Source of the DNA: Cyclobacteriaceae bacterium
Lineage (GTDB): Bacteria > Bacteroidota > Bacteroidia > Cytophagales > Cyclobacteriaceae
Length of the DNA stretch: 9,950 nt
Direction of reading: 5' to 3'
Assembly (NCBI GenBank): GCA_009885605.1
Contig: VFKK01000216.1
Location: 1 to 9,950, forward strand
The notes under the pieces were generated by a model that did no database searches, was not told the origin of the DNA, and saw only the letters and a list, made by a program, of their open reading frames with translations. A program made the position numbers and the translations under genes. Below, piece after piece: positions 1 through 6,956 of this stretch. How positions within the stretch are numbered: position 1 is the first letter of the stretch; the number at the start of each line of letters is the position of its first letter.

Positions 1-849
1 CCCTTGCTCACCGTGATGGCGTATGGAATGTATAAAAATGATCCCGAAAATATCCTCAGTCAGGCTACCGCTGTTGAGGTTTTTCACAATTTCACCCTGA
101 TGCATGACGACATCATGGACCAGGCTCCTCTGAGAAGAGGAAAAGCAACTGTCCATGAAAAGTGGAATCACAACATCGCTATACTTTCGGGTGACGTTAT
201 GATGGTGAAAGCTTATGATCTGTTGCTCCCAACCGATCCTGCAATGCTTCCGGAAGTCATCCGCTTGTTCAATAAAACTGCCGCAGAAGTTTGCGAAGGT
301 CAACAGTTTGATATGAATTTTGAAAGCGAAGCTCAAGTATCCGAGGAGGCTTATCTGAATATGATCCGGTTGAAAACCGCTGTTTTGCTTGGCTTTGCCC
401 TTCAAATGGGAGGAATTTTAGCAGGAGCTGACCCAAAAGATGTTCAGATGCTGTATGATTTCGGAGTAAACATAGGCGTTGGCTTTCAGCTGAAAGATGA
501 TCTCTTAGACGTTTTTGCCGATCAGGCAAAATTTGGGAAGCAAGTTGGCGGAGACATCATTTCTAATAAAAAGACATTCCTTTTGATCAAAGCACTGGAA
601 TTGGCAAAAGGAAAAGATACAGAGGAGCTTCAGTTTTGGCTTTCGCAGAAGGAATTTGACAAGGAAGAAAAAGTAAAAGCTGTCAAGGCTGTCTATGAAA
701 AGTTGGGGATCAAAACCCTAACCGAGACTAAAATGAGCGGCTATTTTGAAGCAGGATTCAGACAATTTGAATCCATATCTTTCACTAATGAGAACTACTT
801 CAACGAACTTCGACAAATCACCGAGGATCTCATCCACCGCGAAAAATAA
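1..849 (+). CDS. Polyprenyl diphosphate synthase (short-chain, FPP/GGPP type), 5'-truncated
   Basis: Trans-isoprenyl diphosphate synthase, a cytosolic Mg-dependent enzyme that condenses isopentenyl diphosphate onto an allylic diphosphate. The frame is open from base 1 and begins Pro-Leu-Leu-Thr, which matches the internal RPLLT motif of the family. The true start therefore lies outside the window, with roughly 40-45 residues missing, and the TTG at 4 is not the start. Visible: first Asp-rich motif DDIMD at bases 106-120, followed by a LRRGK motif; a Lys-Thr pair near the middle (RLKTA); second Asp-rich motif DDLLD at 496-510 preceded by FQLK. The first motif has no two-residue insertion, and the residue five places before it is Phe (bases 91-93). 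In archaeal type I GGPP synthases that position limits chain length, so a C15-C20 product is inferred rather than a long menaquinone side chain. The stop is 3 bp before the rhomboid gene, suggesting cotranscription. Family certain; product length uncertain. Confidence 0.93.
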   Translation, partial: PLLTVMAYGMYKNDPENILSQATAVEVFHNFTLMHDDIMDQAPLRRGKATVHEKWNHNIAILSGDVMMVKAYDLLLPTDPAMLPEVIRLFNKTAAEVCEGQQFDMNFESEAQVSEEAYLNMIRLKTAVLLGFALQMGGILAGADPKDVQMLYDFGVNIGVGFQLKDDLLDVFADQAKFGKQVGGDIISNKKTFLLIKALELAKGKDTEELQFWLSQKEFDKEEKVKAVKAVYEKLGIKTLTETKMSGYFEAGFRQFESISFTNENYFNELRQITEDLIHREK

Positions 850-852
850 GAA

Positions 853-1482
853 ATGAATTTATCGATTACAGTCATTCTGATCATCCTAACGGCGATCATA
901 AGTATTTACGGGTTTAATAATTCGACGTTCCTGGAACGATGCCTATTTATTCCATATCGAATCAAAAAGTACGGGCAATGGGATCGCTTTATCACTTCTG
1001 GATTCATCCATAAGGATTACATGCACTTGCTCTTCAACATGTTCACCTTTTATTTCTTTGGAGGAGTGGTTGAGCAGTTGCTTGCGTACAAGTTTGGGAT
1101 GATGATAGGAGGAATTTTATTTGTCGCATTCTATCTCCTCGCAATTATCATAGCAGACATCCCAACTTATTTGAAGAATCAGAACAGGAGTTATTACAGA
1201 GCTTTGGGGGCCTCCGGAGGAACATCCGCCACAGTATTTGCAAGCATCATCATTTTACCTTTGTCTGACATTTGTCTGTTCGGAATAATCTGTCTTCCCG
1301 GATTTATTTTGGGTGGTCTTTTCCTGATCTATTCTTATTTCAAAGGAAAAAATCAAGACGATTCCATTAATCATGACGCTCACCTTTACGGAGCGATTTT
1401 TGGGATTATTTTTATCCTGATTATTTCCCCCGGAAGCGCCTTGACTTTCATCGAAGAAATCAAAAGTTACAGACCCTTTTAA
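853..1482 (+). CDS. Rhomboid family intramembrane serine protease
   Basis: Integral inner-membrane serine protease of the rhomboid family, which cleaves substrates within or near their transmembrane helices. The 209-residue protein is very hydrophobic, with about six membrane segments (near residues 4-22, 56-77, 80-103, 119-137, 140-161, 175-197), the minimal bacterial six-helix core. The second helix region has His53, His58 and Asn62, with the same spacing as the oxyanion-hole residues of E. coli GlpG. The catalytic serine is Ser121 in GASG, and the catalytic histidine is His177 in HDAHLYG, so the Ser-His dyad looks intact. One difference from the common AHLGG form is Tyr in place of the first Gly after HL. 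The ATG lies 3 bp after the upstream stop with no clear ribosome-binding site, as is usual in Bacteroidota, and translational coupling is plausible. The gene ends inside a strong terminator. The substrate cannot be guessed from its neighbours. Confidence 0.93.
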   Translation: MNLSITVILIILTAIISIYGFNNSTFLERCLFIPYRIKKYGQWDRFITSGFIHKDYMHLLFNMFTFYFFGGVVEQLLAYKFGMMIGGILFVAFYLLAIIIADIPTYLKNQNRSYYRALGASGGTSATVFASIIILPLSDICLFGIICLPGFILGGLFLIYSYFKGKNQDDSINHDAHLYGAIFGIIFILIISPGSALTFIEEIKSYRPF

Positions 1483-1520
1483 AAAAAATATCTCCTGAGA
1501 AATCAGGAGATATTTTTTTT
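1481..1520. terminator. Bidirectional intrinsic terminator between convergent genes
   Basis: Perfect inverted repeat: 18-base arms (1481-1498 and 1503-1520) around a GAAA loop. The core ATCTCCTGA/TCAGGAGAT is flanked by eight A on the left and eight T on the right, so it works as a U-tract terminator on both strands. It overlaps the last two bases of the rhomboid stop codon (1480-1482), and the last base of its right arm is part of the stop codon of the minus-strand Asp-box gene (1520-1522). Confidence 0.93.
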
Positions 1521-4500
1521 TACTTTTTCTCATTCAGTTTCGTTCGCATCTCTTCGATATTGAGAATCTTCGAAATCTGGGTTTGTTCGAGTTTTTTGAA
1601 TCGAACCAGCTGCTCATCGATTTTGGTGACCAATTCGACTTTCACTTCTTCAGCTTGGTCGGTCGGTTTGTAATCGCCATTCCCTACAACCGAGCTCAAG
1701 TGCGCCAGTTTATTATTCAGTCGGATCGGGTAGTTCAAAGGGTCCTGACCGCTCTTGTTTTGAGTCTGGTAGAGTGTCTTTTCAATCTCATCCATTTCTG
1801 TAAGGATTGCTTCCAGATTATCCGGCTTTGTTTCTAGGCTGTCCATTTCTGATCTATACTGACGAATCAATTTGATGGTCTGGTGAGTCTCGGTGAGTTT
1901 GTCTCGCACGCCTACCAGGAATTTAAACTGAGAAGCAAGGTCTTCCTGAGTAGATTCATATCTAGGATCAGCCAAAACTTTGAAGCTTTGCTCCTGCGCA
2001 ACTCCGTCCAAAGTCATGCGTACTTTATAAGTCCCCGGAATCACTTTCGGTCCGAGAAGGTTTGCCGACCACATGATTAATCCTTCAAAGCCTTCAGAAT
2101 TCTCCAATCTCAGGTTCCAGTTAAATTCATTACTTCCAGCTTTCACCTTCAATGTATCGCCTTTGACTCCTTTGGTAGAAAAAGTTCTCAGGGTCTGACT
2201 TTTTTCATCCAGAAACTCGATTTTCAAATCTTCCTTTGGTTTTTCTTTGATGAAATAATAAACCAGAACTCCTCCAGGACGATTGGTTCCTGCTGTTGCA
2301 CTTTCTCTTTTTACACCATCGATGCGGTAAGAATCCTGCGGCTTAAACAGGTGAAGGGCTTTATTTTCAATTCCAGGCTCGGCTTGATGCAAGACTGTCA
2401 AGTCATCAATCATCCAAAAAGATCGCCCTTGAGTGGCCGCAATCAGGTTATTTTCTTTGATCGTCAAATCTGTAATCGGCACGATTGGTAAATTCAACTG
2501 CAAAGAATGCCATGAAGCTCCATCATCTTTCGAATAATAGATTGCAGTTTCGGTTCCTGCGTAAAGCATTCCCCTTTTCATTGGATCCGCTCTGACTACC
2601 CTTGTGAAATGCTCAGCTTTAATCCCAGATATAATTTTTGTCCAGGTCTTGCCGTAATCTTTCGTCTTATATAAGTAGGGCTCAAAATTACCTGACTTGT
2701 ACCCTGTCGCAGCAAAATAGGCCTCTGCCGGATCAAAAGGACTGACTTCAATACTATTGATTTGCAACCATTCGGGCATATCCTTGGGAGTTACATTTTG
2801 CCAGCTTGTACCATTGTTCTGAGTCACATGAACCAGTCCATCATCAGACCCTGCCCAGATCACTCCTTTCTTTACGGGAGATTCTGCTGCAGTAAAAATT
2901 GTCGCATAATATTCCACGGAAGTATTATCCTTCGTGATAGGACCCCCTGAAGAGCCAAGTTTTGTCTGATCATTTCTGGTCAAATCCGGTGAAAATACGT
3001 CCCAGCTTTGGCCTCCATTATTAGATCTGTGAAATTGATTACTGGTGGTGTAAAGTATTTTCGGATCATGAGGAGAAAAGAAAATCGGGAAATTCCATTG
3101 GAAACGATATTTCATATCTTCTGCTCCATGTCCCATTGGATTGTTTGGGTACACGTTTACAGATCTTGAAGTACCATTTCTGTGATTTTCTCTCGTCAAA
3201 TAACCCCCGTAAGATCCGCCATAAACGATGTCATTATCGAGAGGATCCGGTGCAATCCAACCACTTTCACCCCCTGCTGTTGGTTGCCAGTCGTTTTCAG
3301 TGATAGCCCCACCATCATTTCTATGTCGGATTCTTAATGTGGAATTATCCTGTTGTGCACCATAGATTCTGTAAGGGAAGCTGTTATCCGTAGTGACTCT
3401 GTAAAATTGAGAAGTAGCCTGATTCATCATCGATGACCAGGTAGTCCCTCCATCTTCCGAGACCTGAGCCCCTCCATCGTCTGCAATTATCATTCGCTGA
3501 CTGTTCTTTGGATCAATCCAAAGATCATGATGGTCACCGTGTGGCGCATTCGCGGCTTTAAATGTCTTTCCTCCATCTGTTGATTTATGATAGCTAACAT
3601 TTAAGACATATACTGTTTCCTCATTCTCAGTATCGGCGTATATCCTCGAGTAGTACCAAGCTCTTTGTCTAAGACTTCTGTCCTCATTAGTTTTTATCCA
3701 AGTCTCACCTGCGTTAGTGGATGTGTAAACTCCTCCGTTTTCATTTTCGATAATTGCGTAAAGGCGATTTGAATTCAACGGAGAAACGGCAATCCCCATG
3801 ATTCCCAACAATCCATTAGGGAATCCTTCCTTCGTAGTCAGATCCTCCCAGGTTTTTCCTCCATCTGAAGTTTTGTACATTTTTGAACTAGGCCCGCCAC
3901 TTTCGAGACTGTAAGGAGTTCGCTTGAGATCCCATGTAGTTGCATATAGAATCTCGGCGTTCTTAGGATCCATGACCAAATCAACTGCTCCTGCTAGATC
4001 ACTTGCAAATAGTACTTTCTCCCAATTTTTACCTCCATCGGTAGTCTTGAAAACACCTCGGTTTGTATCTGGTTTAAAAATATCTCCCAAAACTGCTGCA
4101 TAAAGAGTGTTGGGGTCTGTTGGATGGATGCGAAGTCTAGAAACAAACCGACTTTTATCCAGACCTGCTCGGTCCCATGTTTTGCCGGCATCGGCACTTT
4201 TCCAAACTCCATAGCCAAAGGATACATTACCTCTGACCGTTTTTTCTCCACCACCAGCATAGACTACACATGTATCACTTTCTGATACAGAGACAGCTCC
4301 TATCGATCCGCCAAAGAAACCGTCCGAAACAGACTTCCAGGTTTTGCCCGCATCGAGTGTTTTCCAAACTCCGCCGCCAGTTGATGCAAAATAATAAGAC
4401 TTATCACTTCCGGGAACTCCGGTCACTCCATCTGCCCGACCTCCCCGATGTGGGCCAATGAGTCTCCATTGGAGCGCATTATAAACTGCAGAATCCGGGA

Positions 4501-4582
4501 CCTGCTGGGCATGTAAATTTCCTGAGAGTACGTTTAAACTCAGAAGAATTCCCGCTACCCAAAACAGCAATTGTTTTTTCAT
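1520..4582 (-). CDS. Secreted Asp-box (BNR/sortilin-like) beta-propeller protein, often annotated glycosyl hydrolase
   Basis: A 1020-residue exported protein. The N-terminus (MKK, a hydrophobic stretch, then LHA before QQ) is a signal peptide with likely cleavage after about residue 25. Residues about 35-730 form a repeat domain with eleven Asp boxes (S/T-x-D/N-x-G-x-x-W/F) at 75, 129, 180, 238, 288, 334, 375, 520, 587, 640 and 684, typical of VPS10/sortilin-type ten-bladed or paired propellers. A His-rich motif HGDHHD (348-353) followed by LWIDP sits between boxes six and seven and recalls a conserved motif of this family. Residues about 760-870 look like beta-sandwich strands ending in an Ig-like GTYKVRMTLDG segment. 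Residues about 880-1015 are predicted helical and charged. I see no C-terminal type IX secretion domain and no lipobox cysteine, so a periplasmic location is inferred. The glycosyl hydrolase label is not supported by any catalytic residue I can identify, and the function is unknown. It starts at ATG 4582 with no Shine-Dalgarno. Confidence 0.9.
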   Translation of the reverse strand: MKKQLLFWVAGILLSLNVLSGNLHAQQVPDSAVYNALQWRLIGPHRGGRADGVTGVPGSDKSYYFASTGGGVWKTLDAGKTWKSVSDGFFGGSIGAVSVSESDTCVVYAGGGEKTVRGNVSFGYGVWKSADAGKTWDRAGLDKSRFVSRLRIHPTDPNTLYAAVLGDIFKPDTNRGVFKTTDGGKNWEKVLFASDLAGAVDLVMDPKNAEILYATTWDLKRTPYSLESGGPSSKMYKTSDGGKTWEDLTTKEGFPNGLLGIMGIAVSPLNSNRLYAIIENENGGVYTSTNAGETWIKTNEDRSLRQRAWYYSRIYADTENEETVYVLNVSYHKSTDGGKTFKAANAPHGDHHDLWIDPKNSQRMIIADDGGAQVSEDGGTTWSSMMNQATSQFYRVTTDNSFPYRIYGAQQDNSTLRIRHRNDGGAITENDWQPTAGGESGWIAPDPLDNDIVYGGSYGGYLTRENHRNGTSRSVNVYPNNPMGHGAEDMKYRFQWNFPIFFSPHDPKILYTTSNQFHRSNNGGQSWDVFSPDLTRNDQTKLGSSGGPITKDNTSVEYYATIFTAAESPVKKGVIWAGSDDGLVHVTQNNGTSWQNVTPKDMPEWLQINSIEVSPFDPAEAYFAATGYKSGNFEPYLYKTKDYGKTWTKIISGIKAEHFTRVVRADPMKRGMLYAGTETAIYYSKDDGASWHSLQLNLPIVPITDLTIKENNLIAATQGRSFWMIDDLTVLHQAEPGIENKALHLFKPQDSYRIDGVKRESATAGTNRPGGVLVYYFIKEKPKEDLKIEFLDEKSQTLRTFSTKGVKGDTLKVKAGSNEFNWNLRLENSEGFEGLIMWSANLLGPKVIPGTYKVRMTLDGVAQEQSFKVLADPRYESTQEDLASQFKFLVGVRDKLTETHQTIKLIRQYRSEMDSLETKPDNLEAILTEMDEIEKTLYQTQNKSGQDPLNYPIRLNNKLAHLSSVVGNGDYKPTDQAEEVKVELVTKIDEQLVRFKKLEQTQISKILNIEEMRTKLNEKK

Positions 4583-4680
4583 AAATAGTAGATTGATGAT
4601 ATTTCAAGATAGAAATTAGAGGAACATATCGGAAGTTGAACCGAAAAAATGATTAGTGGTGATTTATTCACTTAGTAAGC

Positions 4681-4712
4681 AAAAAAAAAGCTCCTTCGAT
4701 TGAAGGAGCTTT
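4681..4712 (-). terminator. Intrinsic terminator of the rplU-rpmA operon
   Basis: Inverted repeat AAAGCTCCTTC (4687-4697) / GAAGGAGCTTT (4702-4712) with a 4-base loop. Read on the minus strand, it is followed by a run of nine T (complement of 4681-4689), the right polarity to end transcription 20 bp after the rpmA stop codon. On the plus strand only three T follow, so it is mainly a minus-strand terminator. It insulates the Asp-box gene from ribosomal protein transcription. Confidence 0.92.
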
Positions 4713-4732
4713 CTATTGGTGGTGATTTTTAA

Positions 4733-4999
4733 TTAAGCCTCTACAGCTACTGGTAGAACACTTACATAAGATCTGCCATCAAATTTTTTCTTGAAGGTAA
4801 CTACACCTGTTCCCAACGCAAAAAGAGTATGATCTTTTCCTATACCAACATTTTCACCAGGGTGATGCTTAGTACCTCTTTGTCTCACGATGATGTTGCC
4901 TGCAATTACTTGCTCTCCACCAAACTTCTTCACACCCAATCTTTTGGATTGTGAATCTCTACCGTTTCTGGAACTACCTACGCCTTTCTTATGTGCCAT
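4733..4999 (-). CDS. rpmA: 50S ribosomal protein L27
   Basis: Large-subunit ribosomal protein bL27, whose flexible N-terminus reaches towards the peptidyl transferase centre. The 88-residue product matches the usual length (85-90) and starts directly with MAHKKG. It lacks the cleavable N-terminal extension found in Firmicutes, so no processing protease is needed. Diagnostic stretches are SSRNGRDSQSKRLGVK (9-24), the family signature G-x-I-I-V-R-Q-R-G with a Gly six residues later (34-48), and GKDHTLFA (54-61). It lies 33 bp downstream of rplU in the conserved rplU-rpmA order and is followed by an intrinsic terminator. No Shine-Dalgarno is visible before the ATG, and the leader is AT-rich. Confidence 0.98.
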   Translation of the reverse strand: MAHKKGVGSSRNGRDSQSKRLGVKKFGGEQVIAGNIIVRQRGTKHHPGENVGIGKDHTLFALGTGVVTFKKKFDGRSYVSVLPVAVEA

Positions 5000-5032
5000 A
5001 GCTTTATTCGTTTATCGTTTTCAAAGAAAACT

Positions 5033-5344
5033 TTAGAGTGTTATATTTTCGATCAAAACTTTAGTGAAATCTTGTCTGTGACCATTCTTCTTTTTGTAGC
5101 CTTTTCTACGCTTCTTTTTGAAGACAATCACTTTATCACCTTTTACATGATCCAGGATTTTCCCAGATACCTTGGCTCCTGCTAATAGAGGAGCTCCTAC
5201 AGACACAGAGCCGTCAGCTTCCGCTAACAAAACTTGGTCAAATTCCACGGAAGCGCCAGCGTCACCGTCAAGCTTGGGAGCATAGACGTGCTGATCTTTT
5301 GTTACTTTGAACTGCTTTCCAGCGATGTTTACAATTGCGTACAT
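5033..5344 (-). CDS. rplU: 50S ribosomal protein L21
   Basis: Large-subunit ribosomal protein bL21, which binds 23S rRNA. The 103-residue length equals the E. coli protein. It shows the N-terminal MYAIVNIAGKQFKV block (1-14) and the Lys/Arg-rich C-terminal rRNA-binding signature: KKKRRKGYKKK (76-86) followed by NGHRQDFT (87-94). It is the first gene of the rplU-rpmA operon, transcribed leftward. A good Bacteroidota-type promoter lies about 34 bp upstream of the ATG, leaving a short leader. There is therefore no room for a long autoregulatory RNA structure of the kind known before rplU in some Firmicutes. Confidence 0.98.
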   Translation of the reverse strand: MYAIVNIAGKQFKVTKDQHVYAPKLDGDAGASVEFDQVLLAEADGSVSVGAPLLAGAKVSGKILDHVKGDKVIVFKKKRRKGYKKKNGHRQDFTKVLIENITL

Positions 5345-5377
5345 GAGTATTTTGAATTCTTAGTCGAAATCGGAGTG

Positions 5378-5405
5378 CAAATATAGGCAAGAAGAATTAA
5401 ACAAA
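5378..5405 (-). promoter_or_regulatory. Promoter of rplU-rpmA (Bacteroidota -33/-7 type)
   Basis: On the minus strand, TATATTTG (complement of 5378-5385) is an exact match to the Bacteroidota sigma-ABfr -7 consensus TAnnTTTG. A TTTG matching the -33 element lies upstream (complement of 5402-5405) with a 16-base spacer, slightly short of the usual range. The start of transcription would fall near 5371-5374, giving a leader of about 30 bases. Seen by motif only. Confidence 0.72.
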
Positions 5406-5621
5406 AAAGCTGGGTTTAGAAATAATCCAGACGAATTTGATCTTATCGACAAGATCACTTGGAATCAGATATAAAAGTCTTCATTTAAATCAGTATTCTG
5501 GGATTTGTGATGAAAGAAATTGAATGCGTAAATTTATTGAAATATCTCCTTATAACTGATAATCAAGTGATTGGGCAGAGATTTTCAATGTGAATTTTTC
5601 TGACCATGAGTCAATATCGCT

Positions 5622-5642
5622 TTGAATTTTGGTAAAAAAAAC
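5622..5642 (+). repeat. Direct repeat copy 1 upstream of nrdBA
   Basis: TTGAATTTTGGT followed by an A tract and C. The first twelve bases are identical to copy 2 at 5756-5775, and the A tract differs by a C insertion and length (A8 here, C-A6 there). The two copies start 134 bp apart. A shorter TTTTGGT core also recurs at 5812-5818. Confidence 0.65.
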
Positions 5643-5755
5643 TTTTTTTAAATTTTCTTAAGAATTATTCAAGGCCTCAAAAATGCATAATTAGCTAATC
5701 TTAAACTTAACTTATATTAAGCTAATCCATTGATTTATATTAATTTATTAACTAA

Positions 5756-5775
5756 TTGAATTTTGGTCAAAAAAC
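5756..5775 (+). repeat. Direct repeat copy 2 upstream of nrdBA
   Basis: TTGAATTTTGGTCAAAAAAC, sharing its first twelve bases exactly with copy 1 at 5622-5633 and having a similar A-rich tail. It lies about 160 bp before the nrdB start codon, in a position where an activator or repressor could bind. Confidence 0.65.
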
Positions 5776-5803
5776 ATATCAAAGTGATTCTTTAAGGATT
5801 TTT

Positions 5804-5829
5804 TTTGTCAGTTTTGGTTTACATATTTG
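5804..5829 (+). promoter_or_regulatory. Possible nrdBA promoter
   Basis: CATATTTG (5822-5829) matches the Bacteroidota -7 consensus TAnnTTTG except at its first base. TTTG at 5804-5807 could be the -33 element, but the spacer is only 14 bases, shorter than normal. If real, transcription would start near 5833, exactly where the leader hairpin begins, giving a leader of about 105 bases. This is a weak motif match, and other promoters in the AT-rich stretch upstream are possible. Confidence 0.35.
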
Positions 5830-5863
5830 TTGGAGGCTGTTCTGAAAAGGCAGCCTTTGCCAA
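5830..5863 (+). promoter_or_regulatory. Hairpin in the probable nrdB 5' leader
   Basis: AGGCTG (5834-5839) pairs with CAGCCT (5851-5856), extended inward by two possible G-U pairs. An outer TTGG/CCAA stem (5830-5833 with 5860-5863) is separated by a 3-base bulge. It is the most G/C-rich element in the intergenic region. No T-run follows, so it is not an intrinsic terminator. It could stabilise the mRNA 5' end or serve as a regulator site. Confidence 0.5.
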
Positions 5864-5937
5864 CCCCAAACCAGATTGATTTACTAAACAAAGTGCCTTC
5901 AATACCAATACATAGTACATAACCGAGAGAGAGAAAG

Positions 5938-6918
5938 ATGCAGCAAGAACCAATTTTAGTAGAGAACAACAATCGATTTGTTTTATTTCCTATTCAGCAC
6001 AACGACATCTGGCAATATTACAAGAAGGCAGAGGCAAGCTTTTGGACAGCTGAGGAGATTGATTTAAGTCAGGATTTAAGAGACTGGAAAGCACTTAGTG
6101 ATGGAGAGCGTCATTTTATCTCGCATGTATTAGCTTTTTTCGCTGCTAGTGACGGGATAGTAAACGAGAATCTTGCTGAACATTTTGTTTCGGAAGTGCA
6201 GTATACCGAAGCTAAGTTCTTCTATGGGTTCCAGATCGCAATGGAAAATATTCACTCAGAAACCTATAGTTTACTAATTGATACGTATATCAAAGATGCC
6301 GTGGAAAGAGATCGCTTGTTAAATGCGATGGAGCACATAGAGTGCGTAAAGAAAAAGGCTGACTGGGCATTGAGGTGGATCGATAATGGAAATTTCCAGG
6401 AACGATTGGTGGCCTTTGCAGCAGTAGAAGGTATCTTTTTTTCTGGCTCATTTTGTTCTATTTTCTGGATGAAGAAAAGAGGACTTATGCCAGGTCTTAC
6501 ATTTTCAAATGAGTTGATATCCCGTGACGAAGGACTGCACTGTGATTTTGCTTGTCACTTGTATACGAAACATGTGATAAATCCTTTACCAAAGGAAACA
6601 GTTCGACAGATCATCATGGATGCCGTTGAGATCGAAAAGGAGTTTGTCACAGACGCACTTCCTGTACGCTTGATCGGAATGAATGCTGATCTGATGTGTC
6701 AATATATTGAGTTTGTAGCTGACAGACTTTTAGACGAGTTGGACTGCGAAAAAGTATGGAACAGTACTAATCCATTCGATTTTATGGATATGATCTCCCT
6801 TCAGGGCAAAACCAACTTCTTTGAAAAACGAGTTGGAGATTATCAAAAGGCAGGCGTAATGAAAACAGGAGATGCTTCTGAATCATCCGCAAGATTCTCA
6901 ATTGGCGAAGATTTTTAA
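5938..6918 (+). CDS. nrdB: Ribonucleoside-diphosphate reductase class Ia, beta (radical) subunit
   Basis: Small subunit of aerobic ribonucleotide reductase, which houses the diiron-tyrosyl radical that starts reduction of ribonucleoside diphosphates in NrdA. The 326-residue protein is strikingly eukaryote-like. Aligning by eye to mouse R2, the iron ligands are Asp72, Glu103, His106, Glu164, Glu198 and His201, and the radical tyrosine is Tyr110 in IHSETYS. The radical-transfer residues Trp36 (SFWTAEE), Asp197 (SRDEGLH) and Tyr302 (GDYQKAG) are also present. The C-terminal ARFSIGEDF resembles the mouse tail FTLDADF that docks on the large subunit. All key residues are there, so this is a tyrosyl-radical enzyme rather than a class Ic/Id variant. 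The start ATG follows a purine-rich GAGAGAGAGAAAG, a possible weak ribosome-binding site. It lies 38 bp before nrdA, an nrdB-nrdA order opposite to the E. coli nrdAB. Confidence 0.97.
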   Translation: MQQEPILVENNNRFVLFPIQHNDIWQYYKKAEASFWTAEEIDLSQDLRDWKALSDGERHFISHVLAFFAASDGIVNENLAEHFVSEVQYTEAKFFYGFQIAMENIHSETYSLLIDTYIKDAVERDRLLNAMEHIECVKKKADWALRWIDNGNFQERLVAFAAVEGIFFSGSFCSIFWMKKRGLMPGLTFSNELISRDEGLHCDFACHLYTKHVINPLPKETVRQIIMDAVEIEKEFVTDALPVRLIGMNADLMCQYIEFVADRLLDELDCEKVWNSTNPFDFMDMISLQGKTNFFEKRVGDYQKAGVMKTGDASESSARFSIGEDF

Positions 6919-6945
6919 TAACCCATTTTTACCACCATTCCAAAC

Positions 6946-6949
6946 AGGA
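6946..6949 (+). promoter_or_regulatory. Possible ribosome-binding site of nrdA
   Basis: AGGA lies 7 bases before the nrdA ATG in the 38-bp nrdB-nrdA gap. It is one of the few Shine-Dalgarno-like sites before genes in this window, and it supports independent initiation at 6957. Confidence 0.5.
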
Positions 6950-6956
6950 CCCGAAT

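Larger units (their letters stand above)
5345..5937. other. 593-bp divergent intergenic region between rplU and nrdB
   Basis: AT-rich region with no convincing gene. From the left it holds the rplU promoter (5378-5405, -), a 7-bp inverted repeat TGATCTT/AAGATCA (5438-5444 and 5451-5457), the A8-C-T7 tract (5634-5649), a perfect palindrome TTCTTAAGAA (5655-5664), an 8-bp direct repeat AGCTAATC (5693-5700 and 5720-5727), a longer direct repeat at 5622 and 5756, and a G/C-richer hairpin (5830-5863) in the probable nrdB leader. No tRNA, known riboswitch or clear NrdR box pair was recognised. It must contain the nrdBA promoter. Confidence 0.7.

Noticed and set aside
4..6. TTG as the start codon of the prenyl synthase
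   Set aside because: The frame is open to base 1, and the residues match the internal RPLLT segment of the family, so the gene is truncated by the window edge.
1255..1533. 92-codon minus-strand frame opposite the rhomboid gene
   Set aside because: Lies opposite a clear membrane protein gene and runs through the terminator. Its composition is that of an antisense shadow.
5510..5593. 27-codon ATG reading frame in the rplU-nrdB intergenic region
   Set aside because: Too short, no ribosome-binding site or promoter, and no recognisable sequence. It is expected by chance in a 593-bp gap.
5634..5649. A8-C-T7 inverted repeat as a terminator
   Set aside because: The stem would have only A-T pairs and a one-base loop, so it cannot form a stable terminator. 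It is more likely a bent or AT-rich tract.
5700..5937. NrdR box pair (consensus like ACACTATATATAGTGT) before nrdB
   Set aside because: I searched by eye for paired 16-bp boxes about 31 bp apart and found only unrelated AT-rich strings such as those around 5910-5920.
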